Assembly (NCBI RefSeq): GCF_003226895.2
Contig: NZ_PNJG02000002.1
Coordinates: 1 to 64,000, forward strand
DNA: 64,000 nucleotides
Direction: 5' to 3'
Origin: Kocuria tytonis
GTDB taxonomy: Bacteria > Actinomycetota > Actinomycetes > Actinomycetales > Micrococcaceae
This document shows positions 1-8,960 of this stretch, in pieces (the first letter of the stretch is position 1; every line of letters starts with the position of its first letter). The notes beneath the pieces were generated by a model. The model saw only the letters and a program-made list of their open reading frames with translations, was not told where the DNA came from and did no database searches. Made by a program: the position numbers and the translations under genes.

Positions 1-115
1 CAAGCAGACCGGTGTGGACTACGCCCAGCGGGGGATCCGCGTGAACGCCGTGGGCCCCGCGTACATCGACCCCCCGCCGGCGCGGAACCTCACCGCCGCA
101 GGACGACGGGCAGGT
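1..115 (+). pseudogene. SDR-family oxidoreductase fragment (3' remnant)
   Basis: The frame from position 2 reads a short-chain dehydrogenase segment, including YAQRGIRVNAVGPAYID, the conserved stretch after the catalytic Tyr/Lys region. Similarity fades after about position 115. The frame then runs without a stop into the antisense strand of the next gene. The usual 60-70 C-terminal SDR residues are absent, so the gene looks truncated or frameshifted. The upstream part lies outside the window, so whether the 5' part is intact is unknown. Confidence 0.6.
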
Positions 116-148
116 GGTCCACGTGGCGAGCCACGCACCGGGGGGAGG

Positions 149-925
149 TCAGTCCTCCTCGTCCGCCGCCTTCTCCGCGTCGTGCTCCGCGCGCAGCTCC
201 TGGGCCGACTGCTCCTCCTGCGCCTTCTGCTCGCGGACCACCTCGGTGAGCAGCTTGGTCATCTCCTTGGCCACACCGGCCGCAGACTGCGGGTTCTGCC
301 CGGTGACGAGGCGCTCGTCCACCTGGACGTTCTCCTCCCAGTTCTCCGCGACCTTGACGGTGGCACCCTGCTCCTCGAGCCTGTCCTGCAGCAGGTACGG
401 CACCACGTCCTGTTTGCCCGCGGCGACCTCCTCGTCGTTGGTGAAGGCCGCCACCCTGCGCCCGGACAGCAGACCCACGCCGTTGGCAAGCTCCACGTCC
501 AGCAGCCCGGAGGGGCCGTGGCACACGGCGCCCACCACGCCGCCGTCGTCGTAGACGGCGGCCACGAGCCGCTGCAGGTCCGCGTTGCCCGTGAAGTCCC
601 ACATGGTGCCGTGCCCGCCCACCAGGTACACGGCGTCGTACTGGGAGGGGTCCACCACCGAGACCTTGGGGGTGTTGTAGAGGGAGGCCTTGGCGGTCTC
701 GTCCTGCGTGAACTCCACCTGGACGGGATCGTCCTGCTGCACCTCGTCCTGCGGGGGCTGCCCGCCGGCGATGGACGCGAAGTCCACGAAGTACCCGGCG
801 TCGCGGAACACCTTCCACGGGTGGGAGGCCTCGGCCACGTTGTACCCGGTGGGCTCGCCCGTCTCACCCAGGGTGTCCTGGCTGGTCAGGACCAGGAGGA
901 TCTTCTTCATGGTGGTAATGTCCAC
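149..925 (-). CDS. DJ-1/PfpI family protein (type 1 glutamine amidotransferase-like)
   Basis: This is a 258-residue protein of the Hsp31/PfpI class, whose members act as glyoxalase, deglycase or chaperone-like proteins. The nucleophile elbow GAVCHGPSG carries Cys135-His136, and VGGHGTMWDF precedes it. The last 35 residues form a charged, probably helical tail rich in Glu, Gln and Ala that the core fold does not need. The GTG start at 925 has a GGAGAG ribosome site 4-5 nt upstream, whereas the in-frame ATG at 910 lies too far from it. The substrate cannot be told from sequence. Confidence 0.85.
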   Translation of the reverse strand: MDITTMKKILLVLTSQDTLGETGEPTGYNVAEASHPWKVFRDAGYFVDFASIAGGQPPQDEVQQDDPVQVEFTQDETAKASLYNTPKVSVVDPSQYDAVYLVGGHGTMWDFTGNADLQRLVAAVYDDGGVVGAVCHGPSGLLDVELANGVGLLSGRRVAAFTNDEEVAAGKQDVVPYLLQDRLEEQGATVKVAENWEENVQVDERLVTGQNPQSAAGVAKEMTKLLTEVVREQKAQEEQSAQELRAEHDAEKAADEED

Positions 926-1118
926 GGGGCTCTCCTTTCATGAGCGCGCGGTGCGCGCAGCGTGGCACCACCCTAGGCACCGCGTTGCGCACCGGCCGGA
1001 GGCGTTCGCTGTGGGCATGGCGCACCGACGGGGCACCGGGAAAGGTGCCGCTGTTAGCATGAACGACGATCCGGACGGGTGCTCCGACCCCGTCCCACCA
1101 CGACGAAAGGCTCTTCCC

Positions 1119-1514
1119 ATGCGCATCTCCAACGCCGTCCTCCGCGGCATCCCCGGCGCCTACCTGCTGCAGTCCGGCTACGGCAAGCTCGGCATGGACG
1201 CCCAGGCGGCCGAGGGCCTCAAGCAGTTCGCCGCCACCGGTGTCCCCCAGTTCGCCGAGTGGGACTCCCGGACCTTCGCCACGTTCATCGCGGGCACCGA
1301 GCTGGCCGTGGGCGCCGCCCTGGTCACGCCGTTCGTGTCCAGGCGACTGGCCGGCGCTGGCCTGCTCGCGTTCAGCGCCGGGCTGCTCACCATGTACTTC
1401 CGCAACCCGGAGATGACCCAGGAGGACGGCATCCGCCCGTCCGAGCAGGGCATCCAGCTCTCCAAGGACGCCTTCCTCGCCGCGATCGGCGCGGCCCTCG
1501 TGGTGCAGAAGTAG
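1119..1514 (+). CDS. DoxX family membrane protein
   Basis: The protein has 131 residues and about four hydrophobic helices, the size and layout of DoxX-type proteins. It opens with RISNAVLRGIPGAYLLQSGYGK and includes ATFIAGTELAVGAALV. Members are linked to thiol/redox homeostasis or to small quinone-interacting complexes, but no specific role is visible here. The ATG is preceded by GAAAGG. The gene stands alone and is closed by a strong terminator 22 bp after its stop. Confidence 0.75.
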   Translation: MRISNAVLRGIPGAYLLQSGYGKLGMDAQAAEGLKQFAATGVPQFAEWDSRTFATFIAGTELAVGAALVTPFVSRRLAGAGLLAFSAGLLTMYFRNPEMTQEDGIRPSEQGIQLSKDAFLAAIGAALVVQK

Positions 1515-1535
1515 CGCCCCACGCGCATCCCGTCA

Positions 1536-1569
1536 CGACGACGCCGCAGGCCACCCTGCGGCGTCGTCG
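1536..1569 (+). terminator. Rho-independent terminator of the doxX-like gene
   Basis: A perfect 15-bp stem (arms 1536-1550 and 1555-1569) with a CCAC loop is followed by CCTTTT, which is the expected layout for a terminator reading rightwards. Confidence 0.85.
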
Positions 1570-1673
1570 CCTTTTCCGCCCCGGGCGCAAAAGGCGGGGC
1601 ACCGCGCCCCGAGGGGTACTGCTAGGTTTGGTCAGCAATCCGCATCACACCTCACGGAAAGCTCCGTACCCCC

Positions 1674-3200
1674 ATGGACACCCTCCAAAGCACCTTGGAC
1701 ACCGTTCGCGATCTGATCTGGGGGCCGTGGCTGCTGCTGCCCCTCCTGTTCGGGACCGGCGTCTTCATGACGTTCCGACTGCGTGGCATCCAGATCCGAT
1801 TCTTCACCAAGGCCATGAGCCTGGGCTTCGGGCGGCGATCCCGGGCCACCGGCGAGAAGGGTGACATCTCCTCGTTCGCCGCCATGTCCACCGCCCTGGC
1901 CGCCACCGTGGGAACGGGCAACATCGTGGGTGTGGCCGCGGCCATGTCGATCGGCGGCCCCGGTGCCCTGTTCTGGATGTGGATCACCGCGCTGTTCGGG
2001 ATGGCCTCCAAGTACGCGGAGTGCTTCCTGGGCGTGCGCTTCCGCACCCGTGACACCGCCGGGCACCTCACGGGCGGCCCGCAGGTCTACCTGGCCCGCG
2101 GCATCCCCAACAAGTTCGGCCGCGCGCTGTCCGTGATCTTCGCGGTGTGCTGCGTGGTGGCCACCTTCGGCATCGGCAACATGACCCAGGGCAACGCGAT
2201 CGCCTCCAACCTGGACCACACCTTCCACGTGGCGCCCATCATCACCGCCGTGGTGCTCGCCGTGGGAACGGGGCTCGCGCTGCTCGGCGGCATCCAGTCC
2301 ATCGCCAAGATCACCACGTACATGGTGCCGCTGATGATCGTGCTCTACATCGGCTCCGGGCTGTACATCATCGGGGTCAACTTCCACGGCATCCCCGAGG
2401 CGCTGCGGCTCATATTCACGGGTGCCTTCACCCCCATGGGCGCCACCGGTGGTTTCGTGGGCTCCACGGTGCTGGTGGCCATGCGCATGGGTGCCGCGCG
2501 TTCGCTGTTCTCCAACGAGTCCGGCATGGGCACCGCCTCCATCGCCGCCTCCATCGCCCAGACCAGCCACCCCGTGCGGCAGGGCCTGGTGTCCATGACC
2601 CAGACGTTCGTGGACACCCTGGTGGTCATCTCCATCACGGGCTTCGTCATCCTCACCACCGGGATGTGGAACCAGGGCGACACCGCCACCATGACCTCCC
2701 GGGCCTTCGCCACCGGCCTGCCGGGTTCGTGGGGCGGCACCATCGTGACCATCTGCCTCGTGCTGCTGGGGTACTCCACCGTGCTCGGCTGGGCGTACTA
2801 CGGCGAGCGCAACGTGGAGCGGCTCGCGGGCGCGCGGGCAGCCGTCGTCTACCGCGTGGTCTTCTCCATCGCCGCAGGACTGGGCGCCCTGGCCCCGCTG
2901 ACGCTCGTGTGGACCTTCTCGGACATCATGAACGGGCTCATGGCCATCCCCAACCTGATCGGACTGATCATCCTGTCCGGCCTGGTGGTGCGGGAGACCA
3001 AGCTGTACCTGGAGCACGACCCCAAGTTCAATGCCACCACGGAGGAGATCGACGCCTTCATGGGCACCCACCCCGGGGCCCTGGACGCCCAGATCCACCA
3101 CACGGTGGACCTCTCCTCCTCCACTCCCGCGCTCTCGGAGACCGGGTCCGCTCCCGCCCCGGCACCCGTCACGGGGCACGACGCCGCCGCGCGCTCCTGA
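1674..3200 (+). CDS. Alanine/glycine:cation symporter (AGCS family), copy 1
   Basis: This 508-residue protein has about ten membrane helices. AGCS signatures are clear: AATVGTGNIVGVA, GGPGALFWMW, RFRTRD, FGIGNMTQGN, FSNESGMG and GWAYYGER. AGCS proteins import alanine or glycine with Na+ or H+. The ATG at 1674 follows a GGAAAG site. A second AGCS gene lies at 5921-7387 on the opposite strand and is clearly paralogous. The C-terminal 30 residues are Ser/Pro/Ala-rich and probably disordered. Confidence 0.93.
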   Translation: MDTLQSTLDTVRDLIWGPWLLLPLLFGTGVFMTFRLRGIQIRFFTKAMSLGFGRRSRATGEKGDISSFAAMSTALAATVGTGNIVGVAAAMSIGGPGALFWMWITALFGMASKYAECFLGVRFRTRDTAGHLTGGPQVYLARGIPNKFGRALSVIFAVCCVVATFGIGNMTQGNAIASNLDHTFHVAPIITAVVLAVGTGLALLGGIQSIAKITTYMVPLMIVLYIGSGLYIIGVNFHGIPEALRLIFTGAFTPMGATGGFVGSTVLVAMRMGAARSLFSNESGMGTASIAASIAQTSHPVRQGLVSMTQTFVDTLVVISITGFVILTTGMWNQGDTATMTSRAFATGLPGSWGGTIVTICLVLLGYSTVLGWAYYGERNVERLAGARAAVVYRVVFSIAAGLGALAPLTLVWTFSDIMNGLMAIPNLIGLIILSGLVVRETKLYLEHDPKFNATTEEIDAFMGTHPGALDAQIHHTVDLSSSTPALSETGSAPAPAPVTGHDAAARS

Positions 3201-3280
3201 GCCGCCCGGCCGCGCCCGGCCCGGTGTCCGCACACCGGCGGGGCGGACGCACGAGCACCGGCATGCCGGCCGGACCCCTC

Positions 3281-3312
3281 CGGGGGACAGTGCCGCCGGG
3301 GGACAGTGCCGC
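3281..3312. repeat. Exact 2 x 16-bp tandem repeat
   Basis: Two adjacent identical 16-bp units, CGGGGGACAGTGCCGC, lie between the convergent AGCS and mutarotase genes. The array is too short to be a VNTR of known type and no function is evident. Confidence 0.9.
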
Positions 3313-3360
3313 GGGGCGGTGGCACCGGGACACGATCCCGGCGCCACCGCGCCGCAGTTC

Positions 3361-3391
3361 GCGGCTCTTCCACTGCGGGCTGGAGAGCCGC
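3361..3391 (-). terminator. Hairpin after the mutarotase gene
   Basis: Arms 3361-3368 and 3384-3391 pair over 8 bp and extend by 3 bp beyond a bulged T. The hairpin starts 11 bp past the mutarotase stop. There is no T-run, so it is a G+C-rich, possibly tailless terminator. Confidence 0.5.
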
Positions 3392-3401
3392 TCCGGGCGG
3401 C

Positions 3402-4262
3402 TCAGGCCACCCCGGTCGGCAGCTCCCGCACCTCGATGACCTGGGCGATCGTGTGGCTCTCCCCCGCGGCGAGCCGGACCGGGGAGCCCATGACGTTGCC
3501 GGCCTCCACGCAGAGCATGCGCTGCCACTCGTCGTCCGCGAAGTCCGCCATGGCCACGGCCTCGTCCGCCCAGGGGTTCCACACCACGGTGCTGTCCGAG
3601 CCCTCCTTGGAGATCACCAGCTCGCGGCCCAGTGCGGGATCCGTGACGCGCACCTCTCCCCGGTGGGCGAAGACGGCGTCCGTCTCACCGGTGATCGTGA
3701 GCTCCCCGGACTGCGTGCGCTGCTCCTTGGAGACCTTGTCGAAGTAGGGGGCGCCCTCCAGGCCCGTGACGGTGACGCGCTGCGCATCCCCCACGTGCAG
3801 GTAGGTGTGCAGGGCCTCCTCGGCCTCGAAGGTCTCGGCGCCGGTGTTGGTGACCGTGAGCTCCAGACGCAGCCGCGAGCCCACGCTCATGCGCAGGCGC
3901 GCCTCGAACTCGTGGGGAAAGGACGCCCGCAGCTCCGCTGCCACGTCCGCGGGGGTCAGCGTGAACTGCGCGAAGGCGTTGCCCTCCCCGTCCTCACCCT
4001 GCTCCGTGAGCTGCCAGTCCGTGATGCGGGCGAAGCCGTGGGCGGGCTCCATGTCACCCGTGCGGCCCGGACCGAACCACGGGAAGCAGACGGGCACCCC
4101 GCCGCGGATGGCACGGCCCGTCTCGTTGTGGGCGCGCGAGGACAGCCACAGCACGGGCTCGTGTCCCTCGGGAGCCCAGGACACCGCGTGGGCACCGTAG
4201 CTCAGCACCGAGCCGGTGCCGTGGGGGCTGGTCAGGGTCAGGGGTTCGGGCAGTCGTGTCAT
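3402..4262 (-). CDS. D-hexose-6-phosphate mutarotase (aldose 1-epimerase superfamily)
   Basis: The 286-residue protein matches the YeaD/glucose-6-phosphate 1-epimerase group. GGVPVCFPWFGP, the catalytic-type His75 in PAHGFAR, LHTYLHVGD and a late Glu in CVEAGN are all present and correctly spaced. It should interconvert alpha and beta anomers of hexose 6-phosphates in the cytoplasm, feeding glycolysis or the pentose phosphate route. The start region has TTAGGT six bases before ATG, resembling the leaderless genes noted elsewhere but with T instead of A at the second position. Confidence 0.88.
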   Translation of the reverse strand: MTRLPEPLTLTSPHGTGSVLSYGAHAVSWAPEGHEPVLWLSSRAHNETGRAIRGGVPVCFPWFGPGRTGDMEPAHGFARITDWQLTEQGEDGEGNAFAQFTLTPADVAAELRASFPHEFEARLRMSVGSRLRLELTVTNTGAETFEAEEALHTYLHVGDAQRVTVTGLEGAPYFDKVSKEQRTQSGELTITGETDAVFAHRGEVRVTDPALGRELVISKEGSDSTVVWNPWADEAVAMADFADDEWQRMLCVEAGNVMGSPVRLAAGESHTIAQVIEVRELPTGVA

Positions 4263-4278
4263 GCCCCCACCTAAGCAC

Positions 4279-4302
4279 GATCCCCGCCACGGGGCGGGGA
4301 TC
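4279..4302 (-). terminator. Terminator of the amino-acid permease gene
   Basis: A perfect 10-bp stem (4279-4288 and 4293-4302) with a four-base loop begins 11 bp downstream of the permease stop codon on the minus strand. Confidence 0.65.
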
Positions 4303-4313
4303 AGCGTGGCCGG

Positions 4314-5774
4314 TTACCGCCCGGTGTGTTCGTGCTCGACGGGCCGGGCCATCTCCTTCTTGAACCACTCGAAGGCCTGCCGGTGGGATGCGGTGCGCCG
4401 GACGAACGCCCACGAGATGCCCAGGAGCACCAGCCACACGGGCACCGCCACGAGTCCGGTGGCCGTCTCCGGCTCGGTGGTCAGCGTCCACACCACGAAC
4501 GCGAAGAACGCCAGCACCACCACGCACATCACGATGCCCCCGGGCATCTTGTACTCGGACGCGGCGTGGCGCTCCGGGTGCCTGCGGCGGTAGCAGATGT
4601 AGGAGATCAGGATCATGGACCACACGAAGATGAACAGCATGGAGGCCACGGACGTGATGAGCGTGAACGCCTCGATGATCGAGTCCCCCGCGTAGAGCAC
4701 CGGGACGGTCAGCAGCAGCACCAGGGCGGTGAGGAACAGCGCGCGCACCGGCACCCCCACCCGGTTGAGCCCGCGGAAGAACCGCGGGGCGCTGCCCTCG
4801 GCGGAGAGCCCGAACATCATGCGGGACGTGGAGAACACACCGGAGTTGGAGGAGGACATCGCGGAGGTGAGCACCACGAAGTTCACCACGGAGGCCGCAC
4901 CGGCGAGCCCGGCCAGCGCGAACATGGCCACGAAGGGGGACTGCTCCGGATCGATCGACCGCCACGGCGTGACCACGAGGATGGCCAGCAGGGAGCCCAC
5001 GTAGAAGATCAGGATGCGAACGGGCACGGAGTTGATGGCCCGGGGAAGGGTGGTGCGGGGGTCGCGCGCCTCGGCCGCCGTGGTCCCCACGAGCTCCACG
5101 CCCACGAAGGCGAACACGGCAATCTGGAATCCCGCGACCACTCCCATGGCGCCGTGGGGGAACCAGCCGCCGTCGTTCCAGAGATTGGAAACCTGCGCCA
5201 CGTTCCCGTCCGGGGACGTGAAGTGCGTGATGGCCATGAAGGCGCCCACCGCGATCAGCGCGAGGATGGCCACGATCTTGATGAGTGCGAACCAGAACTC
5301 CATCTCGCCGAAGCTCTTCACGCTCGCCGCGTTCAGCAGGAACACCAGGGCCAGCACGATCACCGTGGGCAGCCACAGCGGCACCGCCGGCCACCAGAAC
5401 TGCACGTACCCCGTGATGGCCACCAGTTCCGCGACCGCGGTGACGATCCAGCAGAACCAGTAGGACCAGCCCACGAAGAACCCGGCCCACGGCCCGATCA
5501 GGTCCGCGGCGAAGTCCGCGAACGTCTTGTAGTGCAGGTTCGAGAGCAGCAGCTCCCCCATGGCGCGCATCACGAAGAAGAGCATGAACCCGATGAGCAT
5601 GTACACGAACACCACGGAGGGGCCCGCCAGCGAGATGGTGCGCCCAGATCCCATGAACAGCCCGGTGCCGATGGCACCGCCGATGGCGATCAGCTGGATG
5701 TGGCGGTTGCTCAGTCCCCGGGTGGGTCCCGAATGGACATGGGGCGGCGATACGGCGGTGGAGCTGTTGGTCAT
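4314..5774 (-). CDS. APC-family amino-acid permease (CycA/D-serine-D-alanine-glycine type)
   Basis: The 486-residue protein has twelve predicted helices. It opens with GLSNRHIQLIAIGGAIGTGLF, the hallmark of the APC superfamily. RAMGELLLSNLHYKTFADFA and the FVGVELVGTTAAEARDP segment are typical of the AAT subgroup that includes CycA and proline/GABA permeases. The likely start is ATG 5774. A further 33 in-frame residues upstream look non-coding in composition. TACCCT lies 8 nt before the ATG, suggesting a nearly leaderless message. Substrate assignment to D-Ala/D-Ser/Gly is by resemblance only. Confidence 0.85.
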   Translation of the reverse strand: MTNSSTAVSPPHVHSGPTRGLSNRHIQLIAIGGAIGTGLFMGSGRTISLAGPSVVFVYMLIGFMLFFVMRAMGELLLSNLHYKTFADFAADLIGPWAGFFVGWSYWFCWIVTAVAELVAITGYVQFWWPAVPLWLPTVIVLALVFLLNAASVKSFGEMEFWFALIKIVAILALIAVGAFMAITHFTSPDGNVAQVSNLWNDGGWFPHGAMGVVAGFQIAVFAFVGVELVGTTAAEARDPRTTLPRAINSVPVRILIFYVGSLLAILVVTPWRSIDPEQSPFVAMFALAGLAGAASVVNFVVLTSAMSSSNSGVFSTSRMMFGLSAEGSAPRFFRGLNRVGVPVRALFLTALVLLLTVPVLYAGDSIIEAFTLITSVASMLFIFVWSMILISYICYRRRHPERHAASEYKMPGGIVMCVVVLAFFAFVVWTLTTEPETATGLVAVPVWLVLLGISWAFVRRTASHRQAFEWFKKEMARPVEHEHTGR

Positions 5775-5782
5775 GGAGTCCG

Positions 5783-5788
5783 AGGGTA
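5783..5788 (-). promoter_or_regulatory. Candidate -10 box of the permease gene
   Basis: TACCCT (TANNNT type) on the minus strand lies 8 nt upstream of the ATG at 5774. No Shine-Dalgarno sequence is seen. Confidence 0.4.
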
Positions 5789-5920
5789 CACGGCGACCAC
5801 GGGAAATCGTGGTGTGGCACACACGTGCCGACAGCCCGCCGCTCACGTGGCGTGAGGGGCGGGCCGTCGGCATTCGTGCAGGTCAGTGCGGATCGAGGCG
5901 CCCGCGCGGTGGAACGCGGG

Positions 5921-7387
5921 TCAACGGGCGCGGGTGACGCGTGCCCGCTCCGGTGCCACGTAGCTGTCGATCGCCCCCGGGTGTCCTGCCATGAAACCGT
6001 CCACCTGCAGCCGGTCCGCGCGCAGGTGCGGATCGTTGCTCAGGTAGTGCCTGGTCTCGCGGGCGATCAGACCGGAGAGGATCAGCAGACCGATCAGGTT
6101 GGGGATGGCCATGAGCCCGTTCATCAGGTCCGCGAAGGACCACACCATGGCCAGCGGCACGCTGCAGCCCACGAACACGATGACCGAGAAGAACACGCGG
6201 TATGGCATCACCGCGGCCCGGCCGAAGAGCCGCTCCATGCAGCGCTCGCCGTAGTAGGCCCAGCCCAGGATGGTGGAGTAGGCGAACAGCACGAGCCCCA
6301 GGGTCACGATCAGGTGACCCCACCCACCGGGCAGGCCGTGGCTGAAGGCGTCACCGGTCATGGTCGCGGCGAAGTCCTCACCCTGGGTCCACACGCCGGT
6401 GGTGACGATCACGAGCCCCGTGCAGGTCACCACGATGATGGTGTCGATGAACGTCTGGGTCATGGACACGAGGCCCTGGCGCACGGGGTGCGTGGTCTGG
6501 GCCGCGGCCGCGGCGATGGCGGCCGAGCCCATGCCGGACTCGTTGGAGAAGATGCCGCGGGCCACGCCCATCTGCACCACCATGATGATGACCGAGCCGG
6601 TGAACCCGCCCACGGCAGAGTGGCCGGTGAACGCGGTGGAGAAGATGGCCCCGAACGCGGCCGGAACGGCGTCGATGTTGACCGCCAGGATGAACAGGGC
6701 ACCCAGGACGTAGAAGACGATCATCACGGGGACGAGCGCCGAGGTGACCTTGCCGATGGACTTGATCCCGCCCACGAGCACGAGCAGCGTGAGCACGGCC
6801 AGGACGGCGCCGGTGAGCCACACGGGCACCCCGAACGAGGACTCCACGTTGGCGGAGATCGAGTTGCCCTGGGTCATGTTGCCAATCCCGAAGGACGCCA
6901 GCACGGCGGCCACGGCGAAGAACAGCGACAGGAACTTGCCGAACCCGTTGGGGATGCCGCGGAACAGGTAGTACTGGGGGCCGCCGGAGATCTCGCCCTT
7001 GGCGTCCCGGGTGCGGAAGCGCACGCCCAGGAACGCCTCCGAGTACTTGGACGCCATGCCCAGGATGCCGGTGACCCACATCCAGAACAGCGCGCCGGGC
7101 CCGCCGATGGAGATGGCCGTGGCCACACCCACGATGTTGCCGGTGCCCACGGTGGCCGCGAGCGCCGTGGTCAGCGCCTGGAACTGGGAGACGTCGCCGC
7201 CGGGGGCGTCCTTGTCCGCCCGCTCGAACAGCGCGAGACGCAGCGCGGGGATCAGCTTGGTGACCTGCAGCCCGGTCAGCCGGACGGTCAGGTAGATCCC
7301 CGTGCCCAGCAGCAGCGGCATCAGGATGAAGGGACCCCAGACGATGCCGTCGAGCGTGTCGAGGAGGGATTGGAGCGAATCGAGCAT
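5921..7387 (-). CDS. Alanine/glycine:cation symporter (AGCS family), copy 2
   Basis: The 488-residue paralogue of the gene at 1674 shares AATVGTGNIVGVAT, GGPGALFWMW, RFRTRD, ASFGIGNMTQGN, FSNESGMGSA and GWAYYGER. It imports alanine or glycine with a cation. The start is ATG 7387 (MLDSLQSLLDTLDGIVWGPF), matching the N-terminus of copy 1. GAGAG lies about 10 nt upstream, and earlier in-frame residues do not align with the family. With the permease between the two copies, the locus is devoted to small neutral amino acids. A direct repeat upstream (7435-7468) could be its operator. Confidence 0.92.
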   Translation of the reverse strand: MLDSLQSLLDTLDGIVWGPFILMPLLLGTGIYLTVRLTGLQVTKLIPALRLALFERADKDAPGGDVSQFQALTTALAATVGTGNIVGVATAISIGGPGALFWMWVTGILGMASKYSEAFLGVRFRTRDAKGEISGGPQYYLFRGIPNGFGKFLSLFFAVAAVLASFGIGNMTQGNSISANVESSFGVPVWLTGAVLAVLTLLVLVGGIKSIGKVTSALVPVMIVFYVLGALFILAVNIDAVPAAFGAIFSTAFTGHSAVGGFTGSVIIMVVQMGVARGIFSNESGMGSAAIAAAAAQTTHPVRQGLVSMTQTFIDTIIVVTCTGLVIVTTGVWTQGEDFAATMTGDAFSHGLPGGWGHLIVTLGLVLFAYSTILGWAYYGERCMERLFGRAAVMPYRVFFSVIVFVGCSVPLAMVWSFADLMNGLMAIPNLIGLLILSGLIARETRHYLSNDPHLRADRLQVDGFMAGHPGAIDSYVAPERARVTRAR

Positions 7388-7434
7388 GGAGGTGTCTCTC
7401 GTTCGTGCGGGAGGCGGGACGCCACGGATCAACT

Positions 7435-7468
7435 GTGAACCACGTCATTGTTTGGGACAGTGAACCAC
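7435..7468. repeat. Direct repeat GTGAACCAC x2 upstream of AGCS copy 2
   Basis: GTGAACCAC occurs at 7435-7443 and 7460-7468, 25 bp apart start to start, or about 2.4 helical turns. Flanking bases are partly shared (CTGTGAACCACGTC and CAGTGAACCACATC). The repeats lie 48-81 bp upstream of the AGCS start, a typical operator position. No cognate regulator is evident. Confidence 0.55.
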
Positions 7469-7632
7469 ATCGGGCCGTTCCCGCACGGCCCGGACGCTTG
7501 ATTGCGCGGCGATGTCGCGCGCCTGCCCCGGACGACGTCGCCGCGCGGCCGGGCCGTCCCCGCCCAGGTGCGCACGGGCCCGCGACGAGCGCCCGGGGCC
7601 CACGGGATCAGCGGGGACCCGCGGGATCGCGA

Positions 7633-8853
7633 CTACTTCCGCGCGGCCAGCGCCAGCAGCAGCGAGACCGCTGCGCACCCGGCCATGCACACCAGCATGG
7701 GCACCGCGGTGAACTCCCCGCCGAGCCCGGTCAGGGGCGTGACGAGCCCCGCCATGACGAACTGCGCCGTGCCCACGACCGCCGCACCCGTGCCCGAGAG
7801 CCCGCGGGCCTGCGCCCGGCGCTGCGCCAGGGCCACGGCGTTGCCCAGCACGAATCCCATGCAGGACTGAGCGAGGAAGATGAGCACGAGGGTGGGGATC
7901 CCCACGACCCCCAGCAGCACCAGGGCCAGGTTGAGCACGGAGAAGACCGCGAGTCCGGCCACCCCCGTGAGCAGCAGGGACTCCGGCGCCCTGGACCCCA
8001 CCAGTTTGGTGTTGACCACGCCCGTGGTGATCGAGCCGCACGCGTTGAGCGCGAAGACCACCGAGTACCCCAGGGCACTGAACCCCAGGACGTTCCGGAT
8101 CACGAACGAGGACGCCGAGATGTAGGAGAACAGCGCACCGAACGCGAACGCGAAGCTCAGCGCGTACAGCGTGAACGGCCGGTCGCCGACGACGCGCCCG
8201 GCGTTGCGCAGGATCCGGCCCACCCCGCCGGTGGAACGGGCCCCGCGGGGCAGGGTCTCGGGGATCACGAACACCGAGCAGGCGAGCATCACGGCCCCGA
8301 AGCCGGTGAGCACCACGAAGGCCGTGCGCCAGTCCGCCACGGTGGCGATCACCCCGCCGGCCAGGGGTGCCACCACGGGCGCCAGCGAGGTGATCAGGGA
8401 GAGCACGGAGTACAGCTGCGCCGCCCGGTGGCCGCGGGCGATGTCCGAGACCACCGCGCGCGCGATCACCACACCGGCCGCTCCCGCAATCCCCTGCAGC
8501 AGCCGCAGGGCCAGCACGAGGCCGATGCCCGGGGCCAGCACGATGCCCAGGGAGGCCAGCAGGAAGACCAGGTTGCCCCCGATCATGAGCCTGCGCCGCC
8601 CGAGCACGTCCGAGAGCGGCCCCAGCAGGAACTGCCCCAGCGCCATCCCCACCATGTAGGCGGTGAGGCTCAGCTGGACCATGCTCGCCGGGGTGTCGAA
8701 CCACCGCGCCATCTCCGGCATGGACGGGAGGTACATGTCCGTGGCCAGGGGACTCACGGCGGAGAGCAGACCCAGGGCGCCCACGAGCACGATCCGGTCC
8801 GCGCGGGGACCGAGCCCCAGTCGGGTGCGGGCGGGCTCGGGGTTCTCGGACAC
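7633..8853 (-). CDS. MFS multidrug exporter, Bcr/CflA type
   Basis: The 406-residue protein has twelve helices and the DHA1 Bcr/CflA signature: SPLATDMYLPSMPEMA near the N-terminus, QFLLGPLSDVLGRRRLM (motif A) and LRLLQGIAGAAGVVIARA. It likely exports drugs or metabolites by proton antiport. The GTG start at 8853 sits 6 nt after a perfect AGGAGG, which rules out the longer reading from 8871 because that codon overlaps the ribosome site. The 245 bp upstream of AGCS copy 2 contain no other gene. Confidence 0.9.
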   Translation of the reverse strand: MSENPEPARTRLGLGPRADRIVLVGALGLLSAVSPLATDMYLPSMPEMARWFDTPASMVQLSLTAYMVGMALGQFLLGPLSDVLGRRRLMIGGNLVFLLASLGIVLAPGIGLVLALRLLQGIAGAAGVVIARAVVSDIARGHRAAQLYSVLSLITSLAPVVAPLAGGVIATVADWRTAFVVLTGFGAVMLACSVFVIPETLPRGARSTGGVGRILRNAGRVVGDRPFTLYALSFAFAFGALFSYISASSFVIRNVLGFSALGYSVVFALNACGSITTGVVNTKLVGSRAPESLLLTGVAGLAVFSVLNLALVLLGVVGIPTLVLIFLAQSCMGFVLGNAVALAQRRAQARGLSGTGAAVVGTAQFVMAGLVTPLTGLGGEFTAVPMLVCMAGCAAVSLLLALAARK

Positions 8854-8947
8854 GCGGGACCTCCTGATCACGCAGGGACGCGGCGGGCGGGCAGACCTTC
8901 ATCGTAGGGCCGGGCCGGCCCGTCGTGACCTCCCATGACGGCCCACC

Positions 8948-8953
8948 TAGGAT
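8948..8953 (+). promoter_or_regulatory. -10 box of trmB (leaderless)
   Basis: TAGGAT ends exactly 7 nt before the ATG at 8961, so transcription should start at or next to the start codon. Confidence 0.55.
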
Positions 8954-8960
8954 GGCCTCG

